Assembly (NCBI GenBank): GCA_030027265.1 | Contig: JASENG010000003.1 | Coordinates: forward strand, 62,001-126,000 | Length of the DNA stretch: 64,000 bases | Direction of reading: 5' to 3' | From: Lysinibacillus fusiformis | Lineage (GTDB): Bacteria; Bacillota; Bacilli; Bacillales_A; Planococcaceae | The notes under the pieces: generated by a model | Seen by the model: the letters and a program-made list of their open reading frames with translations, nothing else | Databases searched by the model: none | What the model was told of the DNA's origin: nothing | Shown: piece by piece, positions 1 to 9,361 of the stretch | Layout: each line of letters opens with the position of its first letter | Numbering within the stretch: position 1 is the stretch's first letter | Made by a program: the position numbers and the translations under genes

Positions 1-513
1 GTTGGCGATTTCTTCTTTCTCGCCGTATCGCACACCAAAATCAACCCATTTACGTTCAAGCAAGTAGTTATCATCGAACTTATCGACTTCAATCGATTGG
101 AAAGCTTGAACAAAACGTTCTCCTGCCGAAACACGATGCTCAACACCAGAATCGAACACTTTGACTTGCAGCGGGAGACCTCTGAACATTTGCACGTGAA
201 CAAAAACTTCTCCAAAATGGTCATCTGCTTGGACTTCCTGCGTGCCCGTCTCGCCTTGTTCGCCTAATGCCACTCGTACACTCGCTAGAATGGGTTCCCA
301 TTGATATTTTGCATTTCGTTCTACTGCTAAAAAATCTGCAACATGATAAACCCCTTTTACTCCTTCAATCTCTAGGATGGCCTTGATATGCGAAGAGGCA
401 CCTTCAGAATTTTCCTTTGTGTAATTAAAGGCTTTTCCAAATGGGAGCTCCTCATCAATGACAACCTTCATCGAATTCGGACTTGGTGTTGGCTCGATTG
501 TTACAATTTTCAT
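1..513 (-). CDS. ypgR: Conserved virulence factor C / YpgR-like protein, N-terminal part (3' end outside window)
   Basis: The reading frame runs from an ATG at 513 leftward off the window edge, so only about 171 N-terminal residues are visible. It opens MKIVTIEPTPSPNSMKVVI, the start of the Nfu/NifU N-terminal domain family found in Bacillus YpgR and staphylococcal CvfC, followed by the region that in full-length proteins leads into HEAT-like repeats. The function of the family is poorly defined; CvfC affects virulence gene expression in S. aureus. The start has an upstream GGATAGGAGAG ribosome site and lies only 10 bp after the yfmR stop, so the two genes probably share a transcript. The identification is by recalled family sequence; the missing C-terminus cannot be checked. 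Confidence 0.8.
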   Translation of the reverse strand, partial: MKIVTIEPTPSPNSMKVVIDEELPFGKAFNYTKENSEGASSHIKAILEIEGVKGVYHVADFLAVERNAKYQWEPILASVRVALGEQGETGTQEVQADDHFGEVFVHVQMFRGLPLQVKVFDSGVEHRVSAGERFVQAFQSIEVDKFDDNYLLERKWVDFGVRYGEKEEIAN

Positions 514-523
514 ACTATCTCTC

Positions 524-2410
524 CTATCCATTCACGATGTCGTCTAAATATGTCCATCGCTCAATTAATCGTTCATACTCTTTATTTAATTCGTCCAATT
601 TTTCAGTTAGTTGTTGAAGCTTTGTATAATCAGCACCAGCCGTTGAAATTCCTTCTTCAGTCGCTTCAATATCTTCTTCCACTTTGGCGATCAAGTCCGA
701 AATCGTTTCCCATTCTTTTTGCTCTTTGAATGAAAGCTTTTTCTTCTCACCTTTCGCTTTTTGCGGTTTAGGTTTCTCAACTTTAACTTCTTTAGCTTCC
801 TCTTTTTGCGTCTGCTGTTGTTTTTCAAGATAATCGCTATAGACATCAAGGCTTTCATCAACGTTCCCTTGTCCATCTAGAATCCACAGCTTTTTCGCGA
901 TTCGGTCCAGGAAGAAACGGTCATGGGAAATCGTAAGAATCACCCCGGGAAAATGTTCGATAAAGTCCTCGAGAACTCCCAGTGTTTCGATATCCAAATC
1001 ATTTGTAGGCTCGTCCAGCAATAATACGTTTGGTTGTTCCATCAATAAGCGTAATAAATGAAGTCGTTTTCGCTCCCCACCGGATAATTTTCCTATCGGT
1101 GTACCATGACTATGTAGCGGGAATAAAAATCTTTCTAACATCTGTGCGGCAGAATATCGAACCCCTTCTGCATCTGTTATGTCATTGGAAGCTTCGCGAA
1201 TATATTCGATGATGCGTTCATTTTCATTCATTGCAGGGATAACTTGTTTAAAGTGCGCTCTTTTGACAGTGGAACCGACAATCACTTCTCCTGCATCCGG
1301 CTCTAACTCACCAGCAAGGATATTTAGTAAAGTCGATTTTCCGTAGCCATTGGCACCAATAATACCGATGCGGTCTCCTTGTTGCAATAGGAAGTTAAAG
1401 TCCTTTAAGATAACACGCTCGCCAAAAGTTTTTGACAGCTGCTCCCCTTCAATCACTTTCTTGCCAAGACGAGAAGTCGCTAGGGACAATTCCAGGTTAG
1501 CATCGTTTGAACCGCGCTCCATTTTGGAATCTAATTCTTCAAAGCGCTGGATTCTAGCTTTTTGTTTGGTTGTACGTGCTTTTGCTCCTCGGCGAATCCA
1601 TTTCAACTCCGAGCGATAACGATTTCGCATTTTATCCTGAGTTGCAGCATGCATTTCTTCACGAATCGCTCTTGCCTCTAGATAATCTGCGTAATTTCCA
1701 GTATGTCGATACAATGTTTGATTGGCTAACTCATAGATATGCGTAGAAATCTCATCTAAAAAGTAACGATCATGGGTAATGAATATAACCGCACCTTTTA
1801 AACGCATGACCATTTCCTGGAGCCATTCAGTAGATTGAACATCTAAATGGTTTGTAGGCTCATCCAGAAGATAAAGGTCAGCCGGCTCAATTAAAACTTT
1901 CGCTAATGCAACTCGTTTTTGCTGGCCGCCAGATAGAGAAGTTACTTGTCTATCAAACATGTCGATGCCTAATTTTGTAAGCGACTGTTTCGCAAGGGCG
2001 TTCACATCCCATGCTTTGTCATTATCCATTTGCTGCTGCAGGCGGAACAATTGATTTTGCAGCTCTTCGGATTCGGGATTTTTTGAAAGCTTTGCTAATG
2101 TATCTTCATATTCTCTATTCAATTGAAGAATCGGCGAATCACCCGAGAACACGGCTTGTAAAACAGTCTCGCCTTCTTTGAATTGCGGTTCCTGCTCCAG
2201 GTGGGAAATGCGATATTTATTCGGATGATCCAGTTCTGCTGTATCGGCATCCTGCTGTCCGGCTAAAATCGATAAAAGTGTAGATTTCCCCGTTCCATTA
2301 ATGCCGATTAGCCCAGCACGCTCCCCCTCATAAATAGTAAACTCAATGTTTTCAAATAGCGTTTTATCGCCAACGGTTTTTGTTAAATTTGATACGATTA
2401 AATGACTCAT
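524..2410 (-). CDS. yfmR: ABC-F family ribosome-associated ATPase, YfmR/Uup type
   Basis: This 628-residue soluble protein has two ABC cassettes and no membrane segments. The first Walker A (GINGTGKS) is at about residues 36-43, followed by an LSGGQQKR signature and DEPTNHLD Walker B. The second cassette has GANGYGKS near 353, LSGGERKR and DEPTNDLD. A lysine/glutamate-rich linker (about 525-560) leads to a C-terminal coiled coil like that of Uup. ABC-F proteins bind the ribosomal E site; YfmR is known to help translation through stalled, for example polyproline, stretches and overlaps in role with EF-P. Length and domain order match YfmR rather than the antibiotic-resistance ABC-F types, though resistance paralogs share the fold. 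ypgR follows after 10 bp. Confidence 0.88.
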   Translation of the reverse strand: MSHLIVSNLTKTVGDKTLFENIEFTIYEGERAGLIGINGTGKSTLLSILAGQQDADTAELDHPNKYRISHLEQEPQFKEGETVLQAVFSGDSPILQLNREYEDTLAKLSKNPESEELQNQLFRLQQQMDNDKAWDVNALAKQSLTKLGIDMFDRQVTSLSGGQQKRVALAKVLIEPADLYLLDEPTNHLDVQSTEWLQEMVMRLKGAVIFITHDRYFLDEISTHIYELANQTLYRHTGNYADYLEARAIREEMHAATQDKMRNRYRSELKWIRRGAKARTTKQKARIQRFEELDSKMERGSNDANLELSLATSRLGKKVIEGEQLSKTFGERVILKDFNFLLQQGDRIGIIGANGYGKSTLLNILAGELEPDAGEVIVGSTVKRAHFKQVIPAMNENERIIEYIREASNDITDAEGVRYSAAQMLERFLFPLHSHGTPIGKLSGGERKRLHLLRLLMEQPNVLLLDEPTNDLDIETLGVLEDFIEHFPGVILTISHDRFFLDRIAKKLWILDGQGNVDESLDVYSDYLEKQQQTQKEEAKEVKVEKPKPQKAKGEKKKLSFKEQKEWETISDLIAKVEEDIEATEEGISTAGADYTKLQQLTEKLDELNKEYERLIERWTYLDDIVNG

Positions 2411-2622
2411 GAATTTCCTTCTCTTTCATTTTTTAGCTGCTGTAAAATTGGTACCTTCCAAGCTCAACCCTAATCAATTCACAACATCAACAATACCAAG
2501 GGTTTTATATAATTCAATTATAAAGGATAATATGAAATAAAGCATTAAAGGGGATTTATTTTGGAGAAATCAGGTATTGATATTGCTTCAATTCCCCCTA
2601 TTATTTTGAGGTTTTTTGATAT

Positions 2623-2671
2623 AAAAAATGATTGAAAGAGTTGCTCGAAACAACTCTTCCAATCATTTTTT
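2623..2671 (-). terminator. Rho-independent terminator after abgB
   Basis: A strong inverted repeat pairs AAAAAATGATTG-A-AAGAGTTG with CAACTCTT-C-CAATCATTTTTT around a short loop. It starts 17 bp beyond the abgB stop and has A/T tracts on both sides, so it could act in either direction; the natural use is to end the abg operon and insulate yfmR. Confidence 0.85.
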
Positions 2672-2688
2672 ATTTCATTTATGCTTAA

Positions 2689-4128
2689 TCAACCATACCT
2701 ATTCGGCACTACTTCTTCTGGTATTGGATTAACGTATCCACCTTTTGTCTGTTCACGCAACTCATTTTTTGCTTGATCGATTAAATCGGGATTTTGTAAA
2801 AGTTCGATAGCCGTTAATGCTAACACTTTACTTGCATAGAGCATCCCTTTATGGGCTAGTCCGGTTTTCCCTTGCGATACAAGCTGCCAAGTATGTAAAG
2901 GGGTTCCTAGCACGAAGCAAGTAGCAAAAAATTGCGATGTCGGTACAACCCAGCTTACATCTGCCACATCAGTAGATCCCGCCATAGTATGGGTTGACTT
3001 TTGATAGGGCACCACTTCAGGATAAAACGGGTAGTCTGTATCCTTTAAATTATCCACCCGGCTCTCTTCATAAATTGTTTTAATTTCCTCTATGGCACTT
3101 GAAAACTCTGATGGCGTAATCGTTTTAGCCATTTTCTTCGCATAGTCGATTTCTTCATCATTATATGCAGGTAACCCTACTAACTGTAGCTTATCGTATA
3201 TAATTTTGTTGATGGTATCGTTTGGTATATAATTCGAACAGGCTTTATCAAATTTTACTTTAACTTTTGTACCCGTCATCATTGCTGCGCCTTCTGCGAT
3301 TTTGACGATACGTTTATAAATCCCATCTACTTCAGGAATCGTATTGGCTCTGATTAAATATAAAACCTCCGCATTTGCTTGTACGACATTCGGAGATAGC
3401 CCTCCTGTATTCGTCACAGCATAATGCATTCTAGCACTGCTTGATACATGTTCGCGTAAATAATTCACGCCAACATTCATTAATTCAACAGCATCTAGTG
3501 CACTTCTTCCTAGATGTGGGGAATTAGCAGCATGTGAAGCAATTCCTTCAAATTCAAAATATACTTGATAGTTAGCTAGAGAAGAATAATTAAATACGCT
3601 TGTGAACGAATTTGGGTGCCATGTTAATGCAACATCCACATTGTTGAAAACACCTTCGCGCACCATAAAGGTTTTACCTGAGCCACCTTCTTCGGCGGGA
3701 CAACCGAAATAATGGATTCTCCCCTCTATTTCTCCTTTATCAATTAAATCTTTTAGAAGTCTAACTGCCCCTATTCCTGCTGTTCCTAATAGATTATGGC
3801 CGCATCCATGACCATTGCCTCCATCAATTAGAGGTTCCCTTACTTCACTTCCCGCTTTTTGACTTAGTCCTGGAAGTGCATCAAATTCCCCTAAAATCCC
3901 TATAATCGGACCTTTGCTTCCATATTTAGCGACAAATGCTGTTTGGATGCCGCCTATGCCCATTTCAATTTCAAAACCTGCTTCTTTCAAATATGTTGTT
4001 TGTAGTTTTACTGATTCAAATTCTTTAAATCTTGTTTCAGGAATCTCCCAGATACGGTCAGAAAGTTTGATCATTTCCTCTTCATACTGTGTAGAGATAC
4101 TTTCTATTGGTTTTAGCAAACTACTCAT
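2689..4128 (-). CDS. abgB: M20-family amidohydrolase, AbgB-like subunit
   Basis: At 479 residues this protein matches the length of E. coli AbgB (about 481), one half of the heterodimeric p-aminobenzoyl-glutamate hydrolase. The M20 metallopeptidase features are visible: a GILGEFDALPGL stretch at about 75-86, the metal-binding HGCGHN motif near 107-112, and EEGGSGK later. The reaction expected is cleavage of a folate breakdown product to p-aminobenzoate and glutamate, although members of this family also hydrolyse other N-acyl amino acids and dipeptides. Its start overlaps the end of the AbgA-like gene by 8 bp, indicating translational coupling. The presence of an AbgT-like transporter supports the assignment; the exact substrate is inferred. 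Confidence 0.82.
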   Translation of the reverse strand: MSSLLKPIESISTQYEEEMIKLSDRIWEIPETRFKEFESVKLQTTYLKEAGFEIEMGIGGIQTAFVAKYGSKGPIIGILGEFDALPGLSQKAGSEVREPLIDGGNGHGCGHNLLGTAGIGAVRLLKDLIDKGEIEGRIHYFGCPAEEGGSGKTFMVREGVFNNVDVALTWHPNSFTSVFNYSSLANYQVYFEFEGIASHAANSPHLGRSALDAVELMNVGVNYLREHVSSSARMHYAVTNTGGLSPNVVQANAEVLYLIRANTIPEVDGIYKRIVKIAEGAAMMTGTKVKVKFDKACSNYIPNDTINKIIYDKLQLVGLPAYNDEEIDYAKKMAKTITPSEFSSAIEEIKTIYEESRVDNLKDTDYPFYPEVVPYQKSTHTMAGSTDVADVSWVVPTSQFFATCFVLGTPLHTWQLVSQGKTGLAHKGMLYASKVLALTAIELLQNPDLIDQAKNELREQTKGGYVNPIPEEVVPNRYG

Positions 4129-5431
4129 TATCTTTCATCTCCTCATAGATTCTAAAAGGTGCATTTAACCATATTTCCAGAGCTGAAAGCATATCCTCTT
4201 CTTCGATATCAAACTCTTCGTGATGATGACCCGCAGCTAAATTTGTCCCAATAATGGAGTAGCATGCCTGGCCACCTTGCTGTTGTACTTTTTGCATTAA
4301 AAATGTTGCATCTTCAGAACCTGCTTTAAAATTTCTATATTCGATTACTTCTTGAATGGATGGCTGAAGCTTGGCCGTATCCATCAAGATTTTTGCTAAT
4401 TGTTGATCTGATGGTACGTTTATGGCATATCCAACTTTATCGAGTTGAATTTCCACATCATACATTGCACCAATACCGTTGAAGATTTGTTCAACCTGCT
4501 TTTCATAGAATTCATTGATGGCAGTTGTTTCTCCCCTAATTTCAAATTGCATTTTTGCTAAAGCAGGGATAATATTACGACCGCTGCCAGCTTCTAATGT
4601 ACCTACGTTCACTCTCACAATTCCTTCACTATGCGGTGGAAGGCTATGTAATGCAAGAGCTGCTTGTGCACTAGCTAATAGCGCATTTTTTCCTTTTTCT
4701 GCATTAATGCCGGAATGAGCGGCAATCCCTTGAATCGTAACATCATATTTCGAGGTTGCTAAAAATCCATCTACCCCAGCAACAAAGGTACCTTTCGGGA
4801 CTCCTGTTCCAATATGAAGCGCAAATAAATAATCGATCTTTTCTAATAAAGGGGATGGGGCAATTGCACTTCCACCTCTTACTCCTTCTTCGGCCGGTTG
4901 GAAAATGATTATTATTTTTCCACAGAGCTTATCTTTTACTTTCATAAATTGTTCCGCTAAACCCAATCCGATGGAGGCATGACTATCATGACCACATGCA
5001 TGCATAAAACCTTTATTTTCAGAGCGGAATTTCAATTTTTTCGGTACATGTTTTTCACTAGACGATTCTAAGATTGGTAAAGCATCAATATCTACACGAT
5101 AGGCAATCGTCGGTCCCGCAATACCTGTATCGAAATTAGCTATTACCCCTGTTTTCCCTGCTTCCATTTTTTCTAGCCATTTGGAGGAGACATCACTCTC
5201 CAGTGCTTTATTATAAAAAACTTCTGCTTGGGATTTATCGGGTACACCCAGAGAGACACCATCTACAATCTCTTTCCCTACATAAACATCATATCCCCAA
5301 GCTTCAAGTTTTTCGGCTATAATTGCAGAAGTCCGAAACTCTAACCAACCAGGTTCTGGAAATCTATGAAAATCTCTTCTCCATTCTGTCAAAACTTGTA
5401 AATAGCTATTATCTACAGTTAAAAAGTTCAT
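4121..5431 (-). CDS. abgA: M20-family amidohydrolase, AbgA-like subunit
   Basis: This 436-residue protein is the size of E. coli AbgA. It carries the M20 zinc-site motifs: YRVDIDALP (about 110-118), HACGHDSHASIGLG (about 140-153) and QPAEEGVRGG (about 178-187), followed by the dimerisation lid region and a C-terminal GHHHEEFDIEE stretch that supplies a late metal ligand. It should form the heterodimer with the following AbgB-like subunit and act in the cytoplasm on imported p-aminobenzoyl-glutamate. The gene lies 12 bp after the transporter stop and overlaps abgB, so the three genes form one operon in the order T-A-B, different from A-B-T in E. coli. An indole-acetyl-amino-acid or other amide substrate cannot be excluded. 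Confidence 0.82.
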   Translation of the reverse strand: MNFLTVDNSYLQVLTEWRRDFHRFPEPGWLEFRTSAIIAEKLEAWGYDVYVGKEIVDGVSLGVPDKSQAEVFYNKALESDVSSKWLEKMEAGKTGVIANFDTGIAGPTIAYRVDIDALPILESSSEKHVPKKLKFRSENKGFMHACGHDSHASIGLGLAEQFMKVKDKLCGKIIIIFQPAEEGVRGGSAIAPSPLLEKIDYLFALHIGTGVPKGTFVAGVDGFLATSKYDVTIQGIAAHSGINAEKGKNALLASAQAALALHSLPPHSEGIVRVNVGTLEAGSGRNIIPALAKMQFEIRGETTAINEFYEKQVEQIFNGIGAMYDVEIQLDKVGYAINVPSDQQLAKILMDTAKLQPSIQEVIEYRNFKAGSEDATFLMQKVQQQGGQACYSIIGTNLAAGHHHEEFDIEEEDMLSALEIWLNAPFRIYEEMKDNE

Positions 5432-5443
5432 CTAAGACATCTC

Positions 5444-7006
5444 CTAATTTAATAAGTATTGTACACCTGGGCCAATCGGAATATTAAATAGTACAAATAC
5501 GAGCATCAATAAGATCCATGAAATTAAAAAGACAATCGTGTACGGAATCATTAATGACATCAAAGTTCCGATACCTGCTTTTTTGTTGTAAATTAACATA
5601 AAGCCCAATATTATCGCGAAATATTGATTTAAAGGTGTTACCATATTTGTTGAGGATTCACCAATTCGATACGCCAATTGAATAAAAGCAGGATGATAAC
5701 CCAACAGCATGAATGTTGGAACGAAAATAGGTGCTACAAGTGACCAAAGAGCAGAACCACTAATAATAAATAGACTTAGAACAGCCACTAGTAAGGTGAA
5801 TAGAACAATTGAAAAGACGTTTGTTAGATTTATTGCAGTTAATAGGTCTGCTAAATGTACTGCCATCCACGTAGCGATGTTTGTCCAGTTAAAGTAACCA
5901 ATAAATTGAGCAATAATAAAGATTAATACAATATAACTTGATAGATCACGAATTGCCTCAGCCATAATATTTGGAACGTCAGCTAGCTTAGTAATCTTTT
6001 TAACTGACACACCATATGTAATACCTGCTATTAAGAAGAAAACAAATAGAATCGGTACAATACCTGATAGAAATGGCGAACGCAAAATTGTTCCATCGTC
6101 ATTCAATAACGGAGAATTTGGTATAACCATTAGCACTACTATCAATCCGACAAACAGGAAGGATACAATTCCTGTATTGCGTAAAGCCCGGTTTTCTACA
6201 GGCGACAATTCGTGCAAATCTGCTTTCTTCTCACCTTTATATTGACCCAAACGCGGTTCTACGATTTTATCCGTAACAATTGCTCCTAAGAAAGCTAATA
6301 AAAACGTTGAGGCACACATGAAGAACCAGTTATCTAATGGTGACACGATCATCGTCTCGTCTATTGTTTTGGCAATTTCAGTTGAAATACCAGACAATAA
6401 CGCATCCGTACCAGCAACTAATATATTTGCGGTAAAGCCAATTCCAGCCCCTGCAAGACCTGCAGCTAAACCAGCAAGTGGATGTCTTCCTAAAGATAAA
6501 AAGACTAACGCAGCTAAAGGAGGAATAACTACAAATGCTGCATCCGATGCAATATTACCTAAAATACCTATGAACACGACCATAAACGTAACAATCCGTT
6601 TAGGTGTTTTAGTAATTGCTTTTGTCATTAAAGCCGAAAATAATCCAACTCTCTCGGACAAGCCGATTCCCAGCATCATTGTTAATACTAAACCGAGTGG
6701 AGCGAAGCCAGTAAAATTAGTTAAAGTATTTGCCAGTATGTACCGAACGCCTTCTTTTGAAAGCAAATTATTAACCGTTACTGTTTCCCCTGTATTAGGA
6801 TGTATGACAGAAGCATGGATAGTGCCCAAAATAAATGATATTACGATTAAAATAAGTGTAAGATAAAAGAAGAGCATAAATGGATGTGGTAACTTATTGC
6901 CGATTTTTTCGACACCATTTAGAAATTTGTTGAAAGCGCCATTTCTTCCTTCTTCAATCTCGTTATTGTTCGCAATTTCAATTTCTAGATTGTTTTTCAT
7001 AATCAT
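5444..7006 (-). CDS. abgT: AbgT-family p-aminobenzoyl-glutamate transporter
   Basis: The 520-residue product is strongly hydrophobic, with about a dozen membrane segments starting at about residue 40 (LMLFFYLTLILI region) after a polar N-terminus. AbgT-family hallmarks include GNIASDAAFVVIPPLAALVF, where the conserved SDA-PPL region forms the re-entrant loop, and the GSSTNMVTPLNQYF motif near the C-terminus. E. coli AbgT imports p-aminobenzoyl-glutamate; other AbgT members (MtrF, YdaH) also export sulfonamides. Its position as first gene of the operon ahead of the two hydrolase subunits favours import here. The start could be the ATG at 7006 or the ATG six bases later; an AT-rich intergenic region separates it from the divergent regulator. 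Confidence 0.87.
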   Translation of the reverse strand: MIMKNNLEIEIANNNEIEEGRNGAFNKFLNGVEKIGNKLPHPFMLFFYLTLILIVISFILGTIHASVIHPNTGETVTVNNLLSKEGVRYILANTLTNFTGFAPLGLVLTMMLGIGLSERVGLFSALMTKAITKTPKRIVTFMVVFIGILGNIASDAAFVVIPPLAALVFLSLGRHPLAGLAAGLAGAGIGFTANILVAGTDALLSGISTEIAKTIDETMIVSPLDNWFFMCASTFLLAFLGAIVTDKIVEPRLGQYKGEKKADLHELSPVENRALRNTGIVSFLFVGLIVVLMVIPNSPLLNDDGTILRSPFLSGIVPILFVFFLIAGITYGVSVKKITKLADVPNIMAEAIRDLSSYIVLIFIIAQFIGYFNWTNIATWMAVHLADLLTAINLTNVFSIVLFTLLVAVLSLFIISGSALWSLVAPIFVPTFMLLGYHPAFIQLAYRIGESSTNMVTPLNQYFAIILGFMLIYNKKAGIGTLMSLMIPYTIVFLISWILLMLVFVLFNIPIGPGVQYLLN

Positions 7007-7028
7007 TATTTCCCCCTTTTTTATTTTC

Positions 7029-7087
7029 GGACAATTTATTACAATGTCTTAAAATAAATATTAAAAAATTGTGAAAATTTCTACAAT
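7029..7087. promoter_or_regulatory. Intergenic control region between abgT and the divergent regulator, with ACAAT/ATTGT repeats
   Basis: The 102-bp gap contains ACAAT at 7031 and 7041, exactly 10 bp apart, and a symmetrical ATTGT-N10-ACAAT pair at 7068-7087. Such paired half-sites between divergent genes are natural operator candidates for the adjacent regulator. No convincing -35/-10 pair could be fixed on either strand, so promoter positions are not assigned. The regulator gene has a clear TAGGAGG ribosome site at about 7095. Confidence 0.4.
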
Positions 7088-7108
7088 AGTAAATTAGGAG
7101 GATTTTAA

Positions 7109-8419
7109 ATGTATAATATATGCGTCTTTTCTACTAAACTTTCATATAGTTGGGTGAAAAATTGTGAAAACTTTGAAATCGATAATATGAATCTTCAAAT
7201 TTTTATTTACGATGATTTAAGTCACTTAGAGAAACTCTTTCTTGAAAAGATCAAAATATATGATGGTGTTATTTTCAGCGGACAAATTCCTTACTTACAT
7301 ATTCAAAAACATTTAAATCAATATTTGTCATCAATTCCTTGTGCTTTTTTTGATATTAGCGAGCGTGATTTTTATTATAAAATAGCAGAGATACAGTATA
7401 AGTACCCTCATTTTTCCTTCCAAGAAAGCATTATTGATTTTCTTTATAGAGAGAACAATTACTTAAGTTTAAAAGACATCCTATTACCTGAAGACTTTCC
7501 CTATCTTCTTGGTGATAGTATTGAAGTATTTGGTTTACCAGATGCTTATGATGTTGTCTATAGAACCCACGCAAAACTGTGGAAGGAACAAAAAGTCCGT
7601 TTTTCACTCACACGCCTAACAAATTTGTATACGTATTTTGAAAATGATGATATCCAACCGATACTTGTAACGCCTACCTCCGAGAGTATGCATCTAACTA
7701 TATTGGAGATTATGAAAGAGATTGAAGTAGTTAACTTAATGAATAGTCAAGTCGTAGCTGGTTATCTAGAATTTTCAATATCTCAAAATGATCCTACTGA
7801 AATCGAGTATCGACAAATTGCCCTTTATAAATCAATTTTAGATTTTAATCGAAAATTCGGAATATCATTGATTACATATAGAAGTGCCATTCACTATGAA
7901 TTGATCACAAATTATAAGGACTTTTTAATGATTACAAATGCTAAGGAAACATGCTCTTTAGCCGGTTTTTTAAGGGAAGAACTCTCATTTAAAATAAAAA
8001 TCGGTTGGGGGATCGGCAAAACATTGCAGGAGGCGAGAATCCAGGCTGAGAAAGCTGCAACTTATTGTACAGGTACTTTAACGGAATCGTATATTTTAAC
8101 AAAAGAAAATCATTTAATCGGTCCGCTAGATGGCAACTCATCCATTGCCATAAAAGAGTTTGACAACGACAAACTGGAAACAATATCTAATCATACGAAT
8201 ATTTCAATACTCCATTTACAGAAAATCTATGGATTAGTTTATAAATTAAAAAAAGAGATATTAACTGCTGAAGAAATTAGTGTTCACTTGTCCATTTCAG
8301 TACGCACAGCAAGCCGAATATTAAAACGCCTAGAAGAATTTCATTATGCATCCCCCATATTGAATAAAGTTACAAAATCAAAGGGTAGACCAAGTAAACT
8401 ATATAAGCTGGAATTTTAG
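7109..8419 (+). CDS. Transcriptional regulator with GGDEF/cyclase-like fold and C-terminal winged helix
   Basis: This 436-residue protein is divergent from the abg operon and probably controls it. Residues 1-100 look like an alpha/beta sensory region; residues about 200-320 contain a segment ending GWGIGKTLQEARIQAEKA, a pattern reminiscent of the degenerate GGDEF or GTP cyclohydrolase III fold; and residues about 365-436 form a DNA-binding winged helix (AEEISVHLSISVRTASRILKR) followed by a basic KGRPSKLYKLEF tail. It has no LysR features, so it is not related to E. coli AbgR. The N-terminal 60 residues are unusually rich in aromatic and aspartate residues. It carries a good ribosome site. The ligand is unknown, and regulation of abg is inferred from position only. 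Confidence 0.6.
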   Translation: MYNICVFSTKLSYSWVKNCENFEIDNMNLQIFIYDDLSHLEKLFLEKIKIYDGVIFSGQIPYLHIQKHLNQYLSSIPCAFFDISERDFYYKIAEIQYKYPHFSFQESIIDFLYRENNYLSLKDILLPEDFPYLLGDSIEVFGLPDAYDVVYRTHAKLWKEQKVRFSLTRLTNLYTYFENDDIQPILVTPTSESMHLTILEIMKEIEVVNLMNSQVVAGYLEFSISQNDPTEIEYRQIALYKSILDFNRKFGISLITYRSAIHYELITNYKDFLMITNAKETCSLAGFLREELSFKIKIGWGIGKTLQEARIQAEKAATYCTGTLTESYILTKENHLIGPLDGNSSIAIKEFDNDKLETISNHTNISILHLQKIYGLVYKLKKEILTAEEISVHLSISVRTASRILKRLEEFHYASPILNKVTKSKGRPSKLYKLEF

Positions 8420-8486
8420 GAATAAAGGTGGCGTACCTCACATAACTGTGTGAATTTATCACTTATAAAATTTTTACCTATTTAAT

Positions 8487-8530
8487 AACCCTAAACGGAG
8501 ATGTATCGTATACTACTCCAGTTTAGGGTT
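8487..8530. terminator. Bidirectional terminator-like inverted repeat
   Basis: AACCCTAAAC-GGAG at 8487-8500 pairs with CTCC-A-GTTTAGGGTT at 8516-8530. It lies between the convergent regulator and HD-hydrolase genes. The following T-richness is weak on the + strand and poor on the - strand, so efficiency as an intrinsic terminator is uncertain. Confidence 0.5.
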
Positions 8531-8615
8531 AATTTTAGATATATAAAAATGTGATTGCTCTTTGTATTGGTAATTAAACCCTCATTGAACCAATTTGCTT
8601 AATGAATTGCTATTC

Positions 8616-9248
8616 TTAAGCTCTTCCTTCTCTTTCATCTTTCAACTGATTCAAAAAAGCTTCCATAAATGCATGACGTTCTTCAGCCATTTGCTTACCT
8701 TTTTCAGTGGTCATCAAGTCTTTTAGCAATAGAAGTTTTTCATAGAAATGTGTTACGGAAGCTGTGCTTTTCGAACGATATTCTTCTTCTGACATTTGTG
8801 CGCGAGCTTCTTCTGCATCGTCATATAGTTTTCGCCCTTTTGCTCCACCGAAAGCAAATGTCCGCGCAATCCCCACTGCCCCGATTGCATCTAATCGATC
8901 AGCATCTCGAACGATTTTCGCCTCGATGGATTTTGCTTCAACCTCGTTTCCTCCATTGAAAGAAACACTTTCGATAATTTCTTTAATATGTAATTTTTTA
9001 TCTTCCGTTAGACTCAGCGAGTTTAGTAATGCTTCTTCATTTTCTTTTGTGTCGCTATATTTTTTGTCACTAACATCATGTAAAAGTACCGCGATTCGGA
9101 CAATTTCTTGATCTGCTTCAGGCTCTGCTGCAAGAATGCTTTCCGCGTTTTGCAATACCCTCTCTATATGTTGAAAATCATGGCTTGCATCAAATTGGTC
9201 ATAGATTTTCTGAACGTCTGCTTTTAGTTGGTTAATCATATTTATCAC
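8616..9248 (-). CDS. ypgQ: HD-domain phosphohydrolase, YpgQ/YedJ family
   Basis: The 210-residue protein has the full HD metal site: H23 and H27 in ASHDFQH, the HD pair at about 57-58 (LLHDVSD), and the downstream Asp in VRDADRLDAIGA near 113. Length and motif spacing match B. subtilis YpgQ and E. coli YedJ; YpgQ has been reported to hydrolyse nucleotides. In B. subtilis ypgQ sits next to ypgR, whereas here about 8 kb containing yfmR and the abg cluster lies between the two homologues. A GTG- or TTG-started alternative is unnecessary because the ATG at 9248 has AGGAGTGATAA just upstream. It is followed by a shared inverted repeat and preceded by the IS-disrupted repeat region. Confidence 0.8.
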   Translation of the reverse strand: MINMINQLKADVQKIYDQFDASHDFQHIERVLQNAESILAAEPEADQEIVRIAVLLHDVSDKKYSDTKENEEALLNSLSLTEDKKLHIKEIIESVSFNGGNEVEAKSIEAKIVRDADRLDAIGAVGIARTFAFGGAKGRKLYDDAEEARAQMSEEEYRSKSTASVTHFYEKLLLLKDLMTTEKGKQMAEERHAFMEAFLNQLKDEREGRA

Positions 9249-9335
9249 TCCTAATGATTCTATTATAGATAGAATCGAGTGAAGATGCGAGTTTTGGAAA
9301 TTAAGATTGGGGTTGTTGGAGGGGTTTGTTGGGGG

Positions 9336-9357
9336 TTACTTGCGAATTGCTATTTTA
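9336..9357. repeat. Left fragment of the ACGAGC repeat array, cut off by the IS element
   Basis: TTACTTGCG at 9336-9344 followed by AATTGCTATTTTA resembles the repeat unit on the far side of the IS (GCATAGCTATTTTACGAGCG). Joining 9357 directly to 10836 rebuilds a repeat unit. The stretch just left of it (9307-9335) has three G4-G5 runs, notable in AT-rich DNA. Confidence 0.55.
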
Positions 9358-9361
9358 AAAT

